From: Haloplanus salinarum
Lineage (GTDB): Archaea > Halobacteriota > Halobacteria > Halobacteriales > Haloferacaceae
Direction: 5' to 3'
DNA length: 64,000 nt
Assembly: GCF_024498175.1 (NCBI RefSeq)
Contig: NZ_CP101823.1
Span: 1,364,001 to 1,428,000, forward strand
Shown here: positions 18,373 to 28,192 of the stretch, one piece after another
How the letters are laid out: each line of letters begins with the position of its first letter
Position numbering within the stretch: position 1 is the first letter of the stretch
Notes under the pieces: model-generated
Told to the model about the DNA's origin: nothing
Seen by the model: the letters and a program-made list of their open reading frames with translations, nothing else
The model's database searches: none
Position numbers and translations under genes: made by a program

Positions 18373-20814
18373 TCAGTCGTCGTCGAGTGCGGCCCTGATC
18401 TTCTCCGGGGTGATCGGCATGTCACCGATGCGGACGCCGACGGCGCGACGGACGGCGTTGCTCAGCGCCGGCGGAACCCCGTTGACCGGGATCTCGGCGA
18501 CCGACTTCGCGCCGAAGGGGCCGGTCGGCTCGTGTGTCTCGACGATGACGGAGGTCATCGGGGGCTGATCGGCCGTGGTGGGCATGTCGTAGTCGCGAAA
18601 GCCAAGCGTCTCCGGCTGGCCGTCCTCGTCGAATTCGATGCCGTCGCCGGTCGCCAGTTCGTAACTCATGTGCATCGCGCCCTCGATCTGTCCCTCGACG
18701 AGGTCGGGGTTGAGCGCCACGCCGCAGTCGACGGCGTACACCATGTCGTGAATCTCGAACTCGCCGGTCTCCTCGTTCACCGTCACGTCGACGAACTGCG
18801 CGCCGAAGGGTGGCGGCGACTCCTCCGTGCAGTGGCTCGCGTCGCCCATCACGTGGGCGCGCACCTCGTCGCCGTACATCGACTCGTACCCGATCTCTTC
18901 GAGCGAGACGGACTCGCCGGTGATCTCCGAGACGACCGAGCCGTCGTCGACGGTAAAGGCCGACTCTGGCTCGTCGAGCATCCGCGAGGCGAACTCGAAC
19001 AGCATCCCGCGGGCGTCCTCCGCGGCCTTCTTGACCGCCTGGCCGGTGATGTACGTCGTCGACGAGGCGTAGGCCCCGTGGTCGAACGGCGAGATGTCGG
19101 TGTCCGACGGCTGGACGAGCACGTCCTCCGGAGGCACGCCGAGCACCTCGGACGCGATCTGTGCCATCACGGTGTCGGCCCCCGGTCCGATGTCGACGGC
19201 GCCGGTCTGGAGGATGAAGGAGCCGTCCTCGTTCATCTTGATGTGTGCCGCGCCGAGTTCGTCCCCGGGGACGCCGCTGCTCTGGATGGTCAGTGCCATG
19301 CCGCAGGCCCGGTGGAGGTGGTCCGCGTCGGGTTGTTCGACGTCGTCCCACCCGATCGTCGCCCGTCCCTCGGCGATACACTCGTCCAGGCCACACGAGC
19401 GGATGCGGCGGCCGTACTCCTTGTCCTTGAGGATGCCGGAGGCGACGTCGAGGTCGCCCTCCGAGATCACGTTCCGCGAGCGAAGTTCGATCGGGTCGAG
19501 ATCGAGTTCGTGGGCGATCTCGTCCATGTGTCCTTCGACGGCGAGGTGGCCCTGCGGGGCGCCGTAGCCACGGAAGGCCCCCGCGATGGGCAGGTTGGTG
19601 TGGACGGCGGTCATCTCGAAGCGGATGTTCGGCGTGTGGGTGTACAGCGGCAGCGGCTTCTTGCCGACGGCACTGGCGACGGTCATGCCGTGGGGACCGT
19701 ACGCGCCCGAGTTGGTGACGGCCTCCATGTCCAGCGCTTTCAGGTCGCCGTCGTCGGTCACGACGCTCCGGAGTTCAACGCGGGCGGGCCGGCGGTTGCG
19801 GACCGCGTGGAACTGCTCGCGCCGCGTCGTCTCGACCATCACCGGCCGGTCGGCGGCGTCCGCGAGCGCCATCGCGAGTGGCTCGACGATCATCCCCTGT
19901 TTCGAACCGAATCCGGCGCCGATCCGCGGCTTCGACACCTGAATGTCCCGGATCGGCACGTCGAAGAGATGCGAGAGCTGTCGGCGCGTGTGGTAGGGCA
20001 CCTGCGTGCTGGAGATGAGGTGGTACCGGTTGTCCTCGTCGCGGTGGGCGATGGTCGTGTGCGGTTCGGGCACGCAGTGGGACTGGTAGGGCGTCTCCCA
20101 CTCCGTCTCGATCACCGTCAGGTCCTCGCGGTCCTCGGCCTCCGCGAAGGCGGCGTCCACGTCGCCGATTTCGCCCGACATGTTGGCCTCGACGTTCCGC
20201 TCGTAGTCCGCGCCCGGCTGGAGGTTCTCCACGTCGTCGGCGTCGTGGATCTGGGGCGCGTCGGGGGCCATCGCGTCGGCGGTGTCGAAGACGGCGTCGT
20301 GCTCCTCGTAGGTGACGTCGAGCTTTCGGGCGGCCCTGCTCGCGGTGTCCTTGTCCTCGGCGACGACGGCGGCGATGGGATCACCGACGAAGCGAACTTT
20401 CCGGCGGAGCACCCGGAGGTCCCAAGGGGAGGGCTCGGGGTACGACTGACCGGCGGAGGTGTAGGGTTTATCCGGGACCTCGGGGGAATCGGGCGTGACG
20501 ACCGCGTAGACGTCGTCCATCGCCTCGGCCGCGCTCGTGTCGATGTCCGTCACGACGCCGTGTGGGATGTCGGAGCGGACGACCTTCGCCTCGGCCAGAT
20601 CCGGGAACTCGCGGGCGTAGTCGGCCGCGTACTTCGCCTCCCCGGTGACGATCTTTTTGGCGTCGTCCTTCTCCTCGCGGTGGGAGACCGTCCGGCGCTC
20701 GTCCGGGGCCTTCCGGTTGTTCGGCGCCTCGTCCCACTCGACCGGGTTGGCGTCCGCTATCTCCGCGGTGTCGGCCGTCTCCTCGTCCGGCTTCGTCTCG
20801 TCGGTCCGGCTCAT
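18373..20814 (-). CDS. Xanthine dehydrogenase family, molybdopterin-binding subunit
   Basis: An 813-residue large subunit. Visible marks are VRFVGDPIAAVVAE, GAGFGSKQGM, the molybdopterin loop AGAFRGYGAPQGHLAVE, the long C-terminal molybdenum domain and the catalytic glutamate in GPFGAKSVAEIPVNG. The first 45 residues are a charged extension. It would hydroxylate hypoxanthine and xanthine to urate, the substrate of the uricase encoded upstream. Its start overlaps the stop of the [2Fe-2S] subunit gene (20811-20814). Other purine hydroxylases of the family cannot be excluded. No FAD-binding subunit gene is present in the window. Confidence 0.88.
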   Translation of the reverse strand: MSRTDETKPDEETADTAEIADANPVEWDEAPNNRKAPDERRTVSHREEKDDAKKIVTGEAKYAADYAREFPDLAEAKVVRSDIPHGVVTDIDTSAAEAMDDVYAVVTPDSPEVPDKPYTSAGQSYPEPSPWDLRVLRRKVRFVGDPIAAVVAEDKDTASRAARKLDVTYEEHDAVFDTADAMAPDAPQIHDADDVENLQPGADYERNVEANMSGEIGDVDAAFAEAEDREDLTVIETEWETPYQSHCVPEPHTTIAHRDEDNRYHLISSTQVPYHTRRQLSHLFDVPIRDIQVSKPRIGAGFGSKQGMIVEPLAMALADAADRPVMVETTRREQFHAVRNRRPARVELRSVVTDDGDLKALDMEAVTNSGAYGPHGMTVASAVGKKPLPLYTHTPNIRFEMTAVHTNLPIAGAFRGYGAPQGHLAVEGHMDEIAHELDLDPIELRSRNVISEGDLDVASGILKDKEYGRRIRSCGLDECIAEGRATIGWDDVEQPDADHLHRACGMALTIQSSGVPGDELGAAHIKMNEDGSFILQTGAVDIGPGADTVMAQIASEVLGVPPEDVLVQPSDTDISPFDHGAYASSTTYITGQAVKKAAEDARGMLFEFASRMLDEPESAFTVDDGSVVSEITGESVSLEEIGYESMYGDEVRAHVMGDASHCTEESPPPFGAQFVDVTVNEETGEFEIHDMVYAVDCGVALNPDLVEGQIEGAMHMSYELATGDGIEFDEDGQPETLGFRDYDMPTTADQPPMTSVIVETHEPTGPFGAKSVAEIPVNGVPPALSNAVRRAVGVRIGDMPITPEKIRAALDDD

Positions 20815-21359
20815 TCGTCGCTCCCCCCCTCGAAACAGTCACAGCCACCACAGGTGGCGTCGGTGGCGACGTGGCCGCCGTCGGCCGCGACGTCCGCCTC
20901 GCCGGCCATCCGGGTCGAAGCGTCCTGCACCGCGTCGATGATCTTCTCGTAGCCCGTACACCGACAGAGGTTCTCGGAGAGCGCGTCGCGAATCTCGGCC
21001 TCGTCGGGATGGGAGTTCTCCTCCAGCAACACTTTCGAGCGCATGATCATCCCCGGAATACAGAACCCACACTGGAGGGCGGCGTTGTCGACGAACGCCG
21101 ACTGTACGGGCCCCAGATCGTCCTGCGTGCCCAGGTTCTCGATGGTCTCGACCTCCGCGTCGTCGAGTTGGCTGACCGGTCGGATACAGGACTTGACCGG
21201 CTCGCCGTCGACGATCACGGTACAGAATCCGCAGTTTCCAGTGTCACAGCCGCGTTTCGCACCCGTGTACCCGTTGTCCCGGAGGACGTCGAGCAGCGTA
21301 TCCGAGCGCGCGGCCTCAAACGTTACGTCGTCGCCGTTCAGCGTGAACTCAATTTCCAT
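20811..21359 (-). CDS. Xanthine dehydrogenase family, [2Fe-2S] subunit
   Basis: A 182-residue ferredoxin-like small subunit with both cluster motifs: KRGCDTGNCGFCTVIVDGEPV plus SC for the plant-type cluster (read as GCDTGNCGFC and VDGEPVKSC) and QCGFCIPGMIM with ENLCRCTGYEKI for the second. An unusual C-terminal tail of about 20 residues adds CGGCDCFEGG, beyond the usual family length. The start at 21359 (MEIEFTLNGDD) matches the family; an upstream ATG at 21398 is possible. It passes electrons from the molybdenum subunit, but the usual FAD acceptor subunit is not encoded here. Confidence 0.9.
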   Translation of the reverse strand: MEIEFTLNGDDVTFEAARSDTLLDVLRDNGYTGAKRGCDTGNCGFCTVIVDGEPVKSCIRPVSQLDDAEVETIENLGTQDDLGPVQSAFVDNAALQCGFCIPGMIMRSKVLLEENSHPDEAEIRDALSENLCRCTGYEKIIDAVQDASTRMAGEADVAADGGHVATDATCGGCDCFEGGSDE

Positions 21360-21823
21360 GCGTATCTCCGTTGAATGTTGATCGCGGGGACGGTTCACGG
21401 ATCCCGGACGGGACGCCGGGCCGTCGATCCCCGTGAACGGGGTCCGGGCGGACGGTCGAATTCTGACTCCCGATGCCCGGCATGTTAATTCCTCGCAAGA
21501 GGTACAATCGGCGAGTCAGACTTAAAATTTTCCATCGGATATCCCGGTCCCGGGCGGACGTGTCCCCGTCTGTAACCGGACGCCTGCGGCGTGTCGGTAG
21601 CCACCTCGATCCGGTGGTGCCCTCTATACGCCCGCCACCGGTTCGGACGTGGCGACCGGCGGGATCACGGCTCCACAGTCGCGTCCCATGACCCGGGGAG
21701 GCGACATTTATGTCGCCACGGGGTCAACCCTGTCGTCGTGGAATCCGTACACTCGAACCGGCGGGGCGACGACGTACCGAGGGACGACGGTGACTGCGGG
21801 ACGAGTCGAGGGAGGCGGGACGG
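21360..21823. other. 464-bp intergenic region with a strong palindrome
   Basis: No convincing gene. The region divides the xanthine dehydrogenase operon (leftward) from an amidohydrolase (rightward). It holds the GGCGACAT-centred palindrome listed separately and AT-rich stretches near 21485 and 21520 that may be promoters for the leftward operon. Confidence 0.6.
21689..21726. promoter_or_regulatory. Palindromic operator candidate upstream of the amidohydrolase
   Basis: The core GGCGACAT-TT-ATGTCGCC at 21700-21717 is a perfect inverted repeat. Outer arms TGACCC (21689-21694) and GGGTCA (21721-21726) extend the symmetry. The centre CATTTATG could also be a TATA-like element, so a protein bound here would block the promoter. 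The start of the downstream gene is about 100 bp away. Confidence 0.5.
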
Positions 21824-23242
21824 ATGACCGACGTACTGGTCACCAACGGGACGGTCCTCACGCAGGACGCGGACCGTGATGTCATCGACGCCGGCGCCGT
21901 CGCCGTCGCGGACGACAGAATCTCTGCGGTCGGGTCGGCCGACCGACTCGAAGCCGAGACGGACCCGGACCGGATCATCGACGCCGACGGCGGCGCGGTG
22001 ATTCCCGGATTGATAAACGCACACACCCACGTCTCCGATATCCTTCTCCGCGGAGCGTTCGATGCCGACCGAGGGCTGTACGACTGGCTGTTCAACGTGA
22101 AACAGCCCGCCCTCTCGGTGATGGACGCCGACGAGCACGCACTCGCGGCGCGGCTGTACTGCGTCGAGGCCATCCGGTCAGGGACGACCACGTTCGTCGA
22201 GAACGCGACGGCCCTCGACTGGACCGACCTCGAGCCGACACGCCGGAAACTCGCTGTCTACGACCGACTCGGCGTTCGGAACGTCTACGGCGCCGGGCTC
22301 CGGGACCGCTCCCCGGACGAGGAGTTCGAACGTCTGTACGGTGTGATCACTGACGACGGCGGCGGCTCCGTCCACCCCGGCCCCGACGCCCTCGTCGTCG
22401 GGACCGAGGACGGCCTGGCGGACGCCGGTTCCCTCATCGAGACGTACCACGAGCCGGCGGGTCGGCAGTCGGTCTGGCCGGCCCCGGCGACGCTCGCAAC
22501 GACGACACCGGAACTGCTCCGCGGCGCGTACCGTCTCGCCGAGGAGTACGACGTGATGACGACGGCCCACGTCGCGGAGGCGGAAGCGGAGACGAGAGAA
22601 CGCGGAGCGATATCGAGCATCGAGTACCTCCGCAACGTCGGCTATCTGGGCGAGCGCGCACTGCTCGGCCACTGTGTCCAGACGAACGACCGTGACGTGC
22701 GACTGCTCGCGAAGACGAACACCCCGGTCGTACACAATTTCCGGGCGAACATGCGGCTCGCGACTGGGTTCGCGCCCGTCGTCGACATGCTCGGCCGCGG
22801 CGTCACCGTGTGTCTCGGGACGGACAACACGATCCTGAACGACACGGTCAATCCCCTCTCCGACGCCCGCGCCGTCGCGACCGCACACAAGGGGTACCAC
22901 CGCGACTCCGGGGTAGTCCCCGCGGGGACGGCGTTCGACTTGGTGACGCGGGACGCCGCCGAAGCGATCGGACGCGCCGACGACCTCGGGTCGCTGGAAC
23001 CCGGCAAGCAGGCCGACCTCGCGGTGATCGACCTCGACCGACCACACCTCACGCCCGCGCCCGATCCGGTACACGCACTCGTCTACGGCCTCCAGGGGGG
23101 CGAAGTCGAGACGGTCCTCTGTGCCGGCGAGGTCGTGATGGAGGATTGGGAGTTGCCAGCGCTGACCGACCCCCTCCCCGAACTCCTTTCGACGGCCGAA
23201 CGCACGGCCGCCGACGTCGTTCGCCGGGCCGACATCGAATGA
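21824..23242 (+). CDS. Amidohydrolase of the cytosine/guanine deaminase-like (ATZ/TRZ) group
   Basis: A 472-residue metal-dependent hydrolase. Ligand motifs are GLINAHTHVSDILLRG, TTAHVAEAEAE, LLGHCVQTND and CLGTDNTILNDTVNP. It resembles the other deaminase at 12212 in plan but is clearly divergent. Family members act on cytosine, guanine, S-adenosylhomocysteine, 5'-methylthioadenosine or N-heterocycles, so the substrate cannot be fixed. Its own palindromic promoter region suggests separate control from the rest of the purine block. Confidence 0.75.
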   Translation: MTDVLVTNGTVLTQDADRDVIDAGAVAVADDRISAVGSADRLEAETDPDRIIDADGGAVIPGLINAHTHVSDILLRGAFDADRGLYDWLFNVKQPALSVMDADEHALAARLYCVEAIRSGTTTFVENATALDWTDLEPTRRKLAVYDRLGVRNVYGAGLRDRSPDEEFERLYGVITDDGGGSVHPGPDALVVGTEDGLADAGSLIETYHEPAGRQSVWPAPATLATTTPELLRGAYRLAEEYDVMTTAHVAEAEAETRERGAISSIEYLRNVGYLGERALLGHCVQTNDRDVRLLAKTNTPVVHNFRANMRLATGFAPVVDMLGRGVTVCLGTDNTILNDTVNPLSDARAVATAHKGYHRDSGVVPAGTAFDLVTRDAAEAIGRADDLGSLEPGKQADLAVIDLDRPHLTPAPDPVHALVYGLQGGEVETVLCAGEVVMEDWELPALTDPLPELLSTAERTAADVVRRADIE

Positions 23243-23308
23243 GCGGAGCCGATCGCCGCCGAAGGTCGGGCGCAACCGCGTCGCTCAGGCCAACGCCGTC
23301 CACCGACC

Positions 23309-23758
23309 TCACCCGTCGACCGCGATGTCCTCGTCGACGAGGTCCTGCAGGACGTCGCGGGCGTGTCCCGTCGGCTCGACGTCGCGGTAGACGCGCTTCA
23401 CCTCGCCGTCGGCGAGGACGTACGTGACGCGGTCGGCGGTTCCGCCCGCGACCGTGACGCCGAAGGCGGCCGCGACCGTCCCGTCGGGGTCGGCCAGGAG
23501 GTCGATATCGAGACCGTGTTTCCGGCGGAACGCGGCGTGGCTCTCGGCGTCGTCGGTCGAGATCCCGTAGACGGCGACGCCGGCGTCGCGATACGCCGTC
23601 AGTTCTTCGTCGAACCCCTCGGCCTCGACGGTACAGCCCGGTGTGTCGTCGCGGGGGTAGAAGTAGAGCACCGTCGGTTCGACGAACGAGAGCGTCACCG
23701 GCGCTCCGCTGTGATCGGTCGCCCGTACCTTGGGTGTGTCGTCGCCGACTTGCAACAT
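23309..23758 (-). CDS. bcp: Peroxiredoxin, BCP/thioredoxin-dependent thiol peroxidase type
   Basis: A 149-residue protein with the peroxiredoxin core FYPRDDTPGCTVEAEGF containing the peroxidatic cysteine; the resolving cysteine expected in many BCPs five residues later is absent, so it looks like a 1-Cys form. YGISTDDAESHAAFRRKHG and LLADPDGTVAAAFGV complete the fold. It removes peroxide in the cytoplasm; uricase produces H2O2 as a by-product, so the location near the urate genes makes sense. The start at 23758 (MLQVGDDTPKV) is chosen over a longer frame. Confidence 0.9.
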   Translation of the reverse strand: MLQVGDDTPKVRATDHSGAPVTLSFVEPTVLYFYPRDDTPGCTVEAEGFDEELTAYRDAGVAVYGISTDDAESHAAFRRKHGLDIDLLADPDGTVAAAFGVTVAGGTADRVTYVLADGEVKRVYRDVEPTGHARDVLQDLVDEDIAVDG

Positions 23759-25275
23759 GCCTATGCGGGCGAACGGAACCCATTTAGAGGTTCGTGTTCC
23801 GCCTCTGCGGGTCCAAGGCGGCTCCGTCTCGCCGACGGAAGCGACAAAACGACCGGACGGCGGCAACGACCGCGGTTCGGAGTACCGCGACGAATGCGTC
23901 CGTTAAAAGTGAACACACTACCCGTCGATGGACTGTTCGGAAATCACATGTGAGACGCGCTTTACGGGTCCAGCGACCGATCCCCGTTCGGTCCGTGCGG
24001 TCGTCGGGTCGACGGAGGCCGGTGACTTCGACACACCGAAAGCGTTCGCATATCGAGAACGAAATCGCCGGCCGGTTCGCCGTCTCGATACGGCGCCAAA
24101 CCCGGATACGGTCGCCCGGCGGCGGCGACTCCCAGTTAGATATAACAAACATATTGTTGTTATTTGAGTGCGGTCCGTGACCGGACATCGATCCGGGCAG
24201 TCGCGTTCCGGACACGAGTTCGACGGTGGCCCGACGCCGTCACATCGGCCGTCGCTCGGATCCGCGAGTCCGCGTTCGGCCGAGGTACACCCGTCGACCC
24301 GACGTCGTGTCCGGGCCAGCCGACCACGGGCCGCCGACCGACCGGCGACACCGACGGTGCGATGGTCCGGAGCGTCGTTCACCGCTCCCCGTCGCACCGA
24401 CCGACCCTCCCTCCGATGCGCCCTCACCGAACCCATAGCCGGCGTTTTCGTTTCGCGTACGTTCGACGCCGGAAGATCGCGGCGTCCACCGGGCCCCCTG
24501 ACCGGTCGGCCGTCGAGGACCGTCCGATCGTGGTGTCGGGGCCGAAAGATAATTACGCGAAGGTGAGTCACTCGGAGTGTCCGGCGCGCAGCATAACGCG
24601 TATCGATCCACGACGTCCACGCGGATGTCTCCCCGTGGGATCAGACACCTGTCGCGATCCAGTGTTGCGTCGAACCGGACGTACCGTCGATCAATGGCCT
24701 GAGATCCGGGACGGCCATCGAAACGGCCGAACGCCGTTCCGATGGGGATTCCCCGTCCCGACGTCTCCGTCGCCGTCGTCCGCACGCGTCCGGCGACGGC
24801 TTCGGGGGATTCGAAGTACAGTTTGGATTTTAATTTGATCTAATGGCATTATCTCTGGTAGATACTCAGGATCGCATCGCTCGACCCGTCCGATGACACC
24901 ACAGCGTGCCTCGATAGGGTCCGATCGGGGTTTTCGGGTACGCCTTTCGGGATTCACTGTCAGTTGTCACTAATATTTCCGATTTCGGATGCGTTCGGTC
25001 CGGAAAGCCGTATCCGACACGTAAACGCCCAATTCGACTCGTGTTCGACAGTGCCCCGATCTATCAAGAATCCCGCGTATTGCGTATCGTATAATATTTG
25101 AAGGTATTGTGGATATCTTATAGTAACGGGGATTCGCACCGTAACTGATCGAACTCGCAACGCGCCAGTCCGTGGGCGCGTCCCCCGAGAGCCTGGCGCA
25201 CGGCCGAGACAACGGGGACCGGAACGGCTAAGTGAACTTCTCCGGTCTGTGGTACCGACGCTACGAGGTGATCAC
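23759..25275. other. 1.5-kb region without a convincing gene
   Basis: Open frames here are arginine- and serine-rich shadows with no recognisable domain. It contains copy 2 of the ATAACAA-N8-TTGTTAT palindrome and an AT-rich stretch around 24820-24850 and 25075-25130 that may hold promoters. No RNA gene was recognised. Confidence 0.55.
24142..24163. promoter_or_regulatory. 22-bp operator-like palindrome, copy 2 of 3
   Basis: ATAACAA and TTGTTAT half-sites around an 8-bp spacer ACATATTG. It shares its half-sites and the ACATA start of the spacer with copies 1 and 3, and the bases TTTGA that follow with copy 3. No gene start lies within 300 bp on either strand, so it may control an unrecognised small RNA or mark a lost promoter. 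Confidence 0.5.
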
Positions 25276-25926
25276 GTGAGCGAGTCGGGGCTCCCGCTGT
25301 ACGACCGAGAGGACGTCCGTGCGGCACTCGAGACCGGAAGCGCCGCTACCCCTCGCGTAGCCGGTGTGGTGCTCGCCGGGGGGCGGAGTTCCCGGTTCGG
25401 AGACGAGAACAAGTTACTCGCGAGCCTCGACGGTGAGCCAGTCGTTCGACACGCCGCCTCAACCTTAGTCGACGCTGACCTCGCGGACACCGTCGTCGTG
25501 TTGGGTCACGAGGCAGCGGCCGTTCGCTCGGCGGTCACGGATCTCGATGCCCGGTGTGTGATGAACTCGGCGTACGAACGGGGCATGTCGACGTCCGTGG
25601 TCCGCGGAGTGCGAGCCGTCGCGAACGCCGATGCGGTCGTGTTCCTCCCCGGCGATATGCCGCTGGTGGCGTCGGACACCGTGGGGCTACTCGTCAGCGG
25701 CTACCGGGCGGGAATCGGGACGGCACTGGCCGCCGCACACGACGGTCGTCGCGGCAATCCGGTACTGTTCGGCCACACCCACTTCGAGGACCTCCGCTCC
25801 CTGGACGGTGACACGGGTGGGCTGCCGGTGTTGCTCGACGGCACGGACAGCGCGCTCGTCGAAACGGGTGACCCCGGGACTCGACGGGACGTCGACACGG
25901 GGGCGGACCTGGATCGCTTGCGGTGA
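25276..25926 (+). CDS. MobA/MocA-like nucleotidyltransferase (molybdenum cofactor cytidylyltransferase candidate)
   Basis: A 216-residue NTP-transferase. The nucleotide-binding start is VVLAGGRSSRFGDENKLLASL, followed by VVRHAASTLVDA, VFLPGDMPLVASDTV and GRRGNPVLF. This pattern is that of MocA, which makes the cytosine-dinucleotide form of molybdenum cofactor used by xanthine dehydrogenase family enzymes, and two such subunits plus XdhC lie upstream. The GTG at 25276 is preferred because GAGGTGATC, a near-perfect Shine-Dalgarno match, lies 5 bases before it; a GTG at 25249 is the alternative. Confidence 0.82.
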   Translation: MSESGLPLYDREDVRAALETGSAATPRVAGVVLAGGRSSRFGDENKLLASLDGEPVVRHAASTLVDADLADTVVVLGHEAAAVRSAVTDLDARCVMNSAYERGMSTSVVRGVRAVANADAVVFLPGDMPLVASDTVGLLVSGYRAGIGTALAAAHDGRRGNPVLFGHTHFEDLRSLDGDTGGLPVLLDGTDSALVETGDPGTRRDVDTGADLDRLR

Positions 25927-26061
25927 GTGGTCCGGGCGTGCCCTGCCCCCGTATCAGAGTCCGCTGCGGCCCGTCGCTACCGCGGTCGGAATGCAACACC
26001 CAGCAACACGCGGTAATCCGGCGAATACTTTTGTCCCGTGGCGCCCTCGTCCGAAGGAGCC

Positions 26062-26104
26062 ATGGGATTTTTCAACGAACTCGGGCGAAAAGTCGAGGAG
26101 TTCA
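26062..26104 (+). pseudogene. 5' fragment of a split 59-codon zinc-ribbon gene
   Basis: The ATG follows a GGAG ribosome binding site and an AATACTTTTG promoter-like stretch. The frame reads MGFFNELGRKVEEF and is then cut at 26105 by the insertion sequence. The rest of the gene is found in the same frame and orientation at 60787-60936. Joined at the shared 13 bp GTCGAGGAGTTCA, the two pieces give a complete 59-residue zinc-ribbon protein of a haloarchaeal type. Confidence 0.75.
26092..26104 (+). repeat. 13-bp direct repeat, left copy (island boundary)
   Basis: GTCGAGGAGTTCA, identical to 60787-60799. It is the last part of the 5' zinc-ribbon fragment and abuts the insertion sequence. It is either the duplicated target or attachment core of the 34.7-kb island, or the microhomology used in its insertion. 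Confidence 0.6.
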
Positions 26105-28192
26105 CAGTACTGAACAATTTATTCACATTGGTTGAGAGTTATCAAATTGTTTTATTGTTGCCGGTCTTTCCCGTTTTAAAGTCGGCCTCGCGAATAGCGT
26201 GGAGCGCCTCAAGGCCGGTAATACGGAAGTCAGCAGGCTTGCCAAGCTGGTAAGGGAGTTCGTGTTTGAGAGCGACCCAGAAATTGAAGAACAGTTGTGC
26301 AGCGTCAAAATAGAGTGCTCGAACCTCTCGCCGGGAAGATCGACACTGTCCCTGGAAGGTATGTTTGAGCTGGCGGATCGAAGTCTCGATTTTCCAGCGG
26401 TTGCGGAACTGGTATGCCAGTCCGCGAAGGTCGCGGTCGTCGACATCCAGATCGGTTATCCAAGCGGTGTGGGTATCGGCGTTCCCGACTCCATATGATA
26501 CCTCACCACTACACTCGTTACTGGTCTGATCCTCAGCCGATTCTGGCGTTTCGAACCCATGATCCTCAAGACGACTTTGATTGTCTGAAAGGTCCTTCTG
26601 TGAACTGCTCTGAGTGCCAACGTAGCGCGTGAGCTCTGTCGCAGGCGTACTTATTCGTTCATCTCTCCCAACTTCTTCCTCGTGAATGCGGTGTACAAAG
26701 ACGTTGACCTGTTGATACTCATAGTCGAAGTCGCTAAACTCAACCCCCTTCTTATAGTCGAATTCCTCAGAGAGCGGCGTTTCCTTAGCGAGTTCTTTCG
26801 CTGCCCCCTTGTTCGGAGCCTGAATAAGCCAGTTGAGCCCGTGCTCACGGCACGTCTTGACGATATCACCTTGGTACATCTGGCGATCGAGGTAGATCCG
26901 TCCGAGGTCAAAGTCAAGTGTTGAGCGAACCTCGCGAAGCATCCGATCCAATGCCTCTGCCTTCTCGCTGCGCTCTTTGATTGGCGTCGCTCCGAGGATG
27001 TAGTTTCGTCCAGGAGTGACCACCGAGAGGACGGCCTAATGCCAGAATTCGTTCGTATTGTCTTTCGGCAGCGTCCCAGTGACCCAGTCGTGATCGTCCC
27101 CATACCATGAGGCGAGGGTCACATCGTAGGCCAACTGAACCGGTTCTGGCGGGGCAAGAATCAGTCGTTCCATCAGTTCGCAGGTAGCATTGATGAACAT
27201 CGCTTCGATTTCTTCAACCTCGTAGCTGGGGGTCTCATCACCGGAGGGAGAGATATATTCGTGGAGTGTAGAGTCAGAGGGGACATCGTGATCCGAGAGC
27301 CATCCGAATATCTCAGACCCGTTCTTCGCAGCGGACTTTTCCAGAGCGATGTGAGCTAAAAGACGGTAGATCTCTTCAACAGAGTACTTGAAATTCGGCG
27401 CGTGCTTGTCACGGTGTAACTTCAAATGGGGGTAGCTAGAGCCATATACTCGGCAACAATCGTGCTCGCTCGATCCATCTTCGTCTCCATGTCCACTTCC
27501 CACTCTTTCCCCGTGATCTCGTAGTAGGAGCGAGGTTTCGACGGATATGGAGGGAGTATATCAAAGGATCCACGTGGAAGGATACCGTGGAGACCAGCGT
27601 TGTAACTGTATTCTGCAGCCTCTTCGAGAAACGCCTCATCAGCTTCGAGTGCTCTGATCCCGCTTGCAAGTGTCGAGTGATCGGTTCCATCGTCTGCTGA
27701 GAATCCGACTTTGCGGGCGATCACACCGCCAGCGTCTAAGAGGTCCTCGAGTTCTCGATACCCACCGCCAAGGTAGTCCAGCAATTCCTTGAGCAGGGCT
27801 GCACGGTACAACCGTTGTGACCGATTGTCCAGACTATCCCAGTCCTCTATCTCATCACACTCTGGGACAATTCGGAATTCGAAATGCCAGAGTGAGTACA
27901 ACACAGACTCGATTTCTGGTTTATAGTCTCGGTGTTCGAAGTCAAGTTCAACGTTTTCCTCCTCCTCAGACCACCGATGTGGATTGTAAGGCGATTGTGG
28001 AGAGTACTTCCCAAGTGACGAAAGGTCGCTTCCTGAGGGGAGGGAATCATCTTGATCTCGTTTGCGGCCTATCAGCAGGAATATGTCATCCGTAGATGTT
28101 AGTCGGGTTGGGCCTGGAATGTTATGCCTTCACACGATATCTACAATTCTACTGATTGTTCTCCACCAAGGCAGCTAAACTGTTCAGTACTG
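26105..28192 (-). mobile_element. Insertion sequence with degenerate IS4-superfamily transposase, 2,088 bp
   Basis: Terminal inverted repeats begin CAGTACTGAACA at both ends (left 26105, continuing AATTTA; right end 28192, whose complement continues GTTTA). A 4-bp direct repeat TTCA flanks it (26101-26104 and 28193-28196). It is visibly richer in A+T than its neighbours. The single transposase gene on the minus strand is broken. The exact family name was not determined; a 4-bp target repeat is short for some IS4 groups. Confidence 0.82.
26142..28099 (-). pseudogene. Transposase (DDE, IS4-superfamily-like), frameshift plus amber stop
   Basis: Three pieces read as one transposase of about 650 residues. 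The N-terminal piece (ending at 27422) and the middle piece (27036-27503) are in different frames, with the break near 27450 in the segment STIVAEYM/SSYPHLKLHRD. The middle and C-terminal pieces share a frame but are divided by a TAG at 27036-27038. DDE residues fit AYDVTLASW, GRIYLDRQMY and WKIETSIRQLK; the last resembles the Y2R3E6K signature with F in place of Y. No normal start codon is seen at the N-terminus. It is almost certainly inactive. Confidence 0.8.

Noticed and set aside
18532-20952. 806-codon frame opposite the xanthine dehydrogenase large subunit
   Set aside because: Antisense shadow; the minus-strand frame has all the enzyme motifs.
24240-24785. Minus-strand 181-codon frame
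   Set aside because: Composition is Arg/Ser/Gly-rich without hydrophobic core or motif, typical of noncoding frames in GC-rich DNA.
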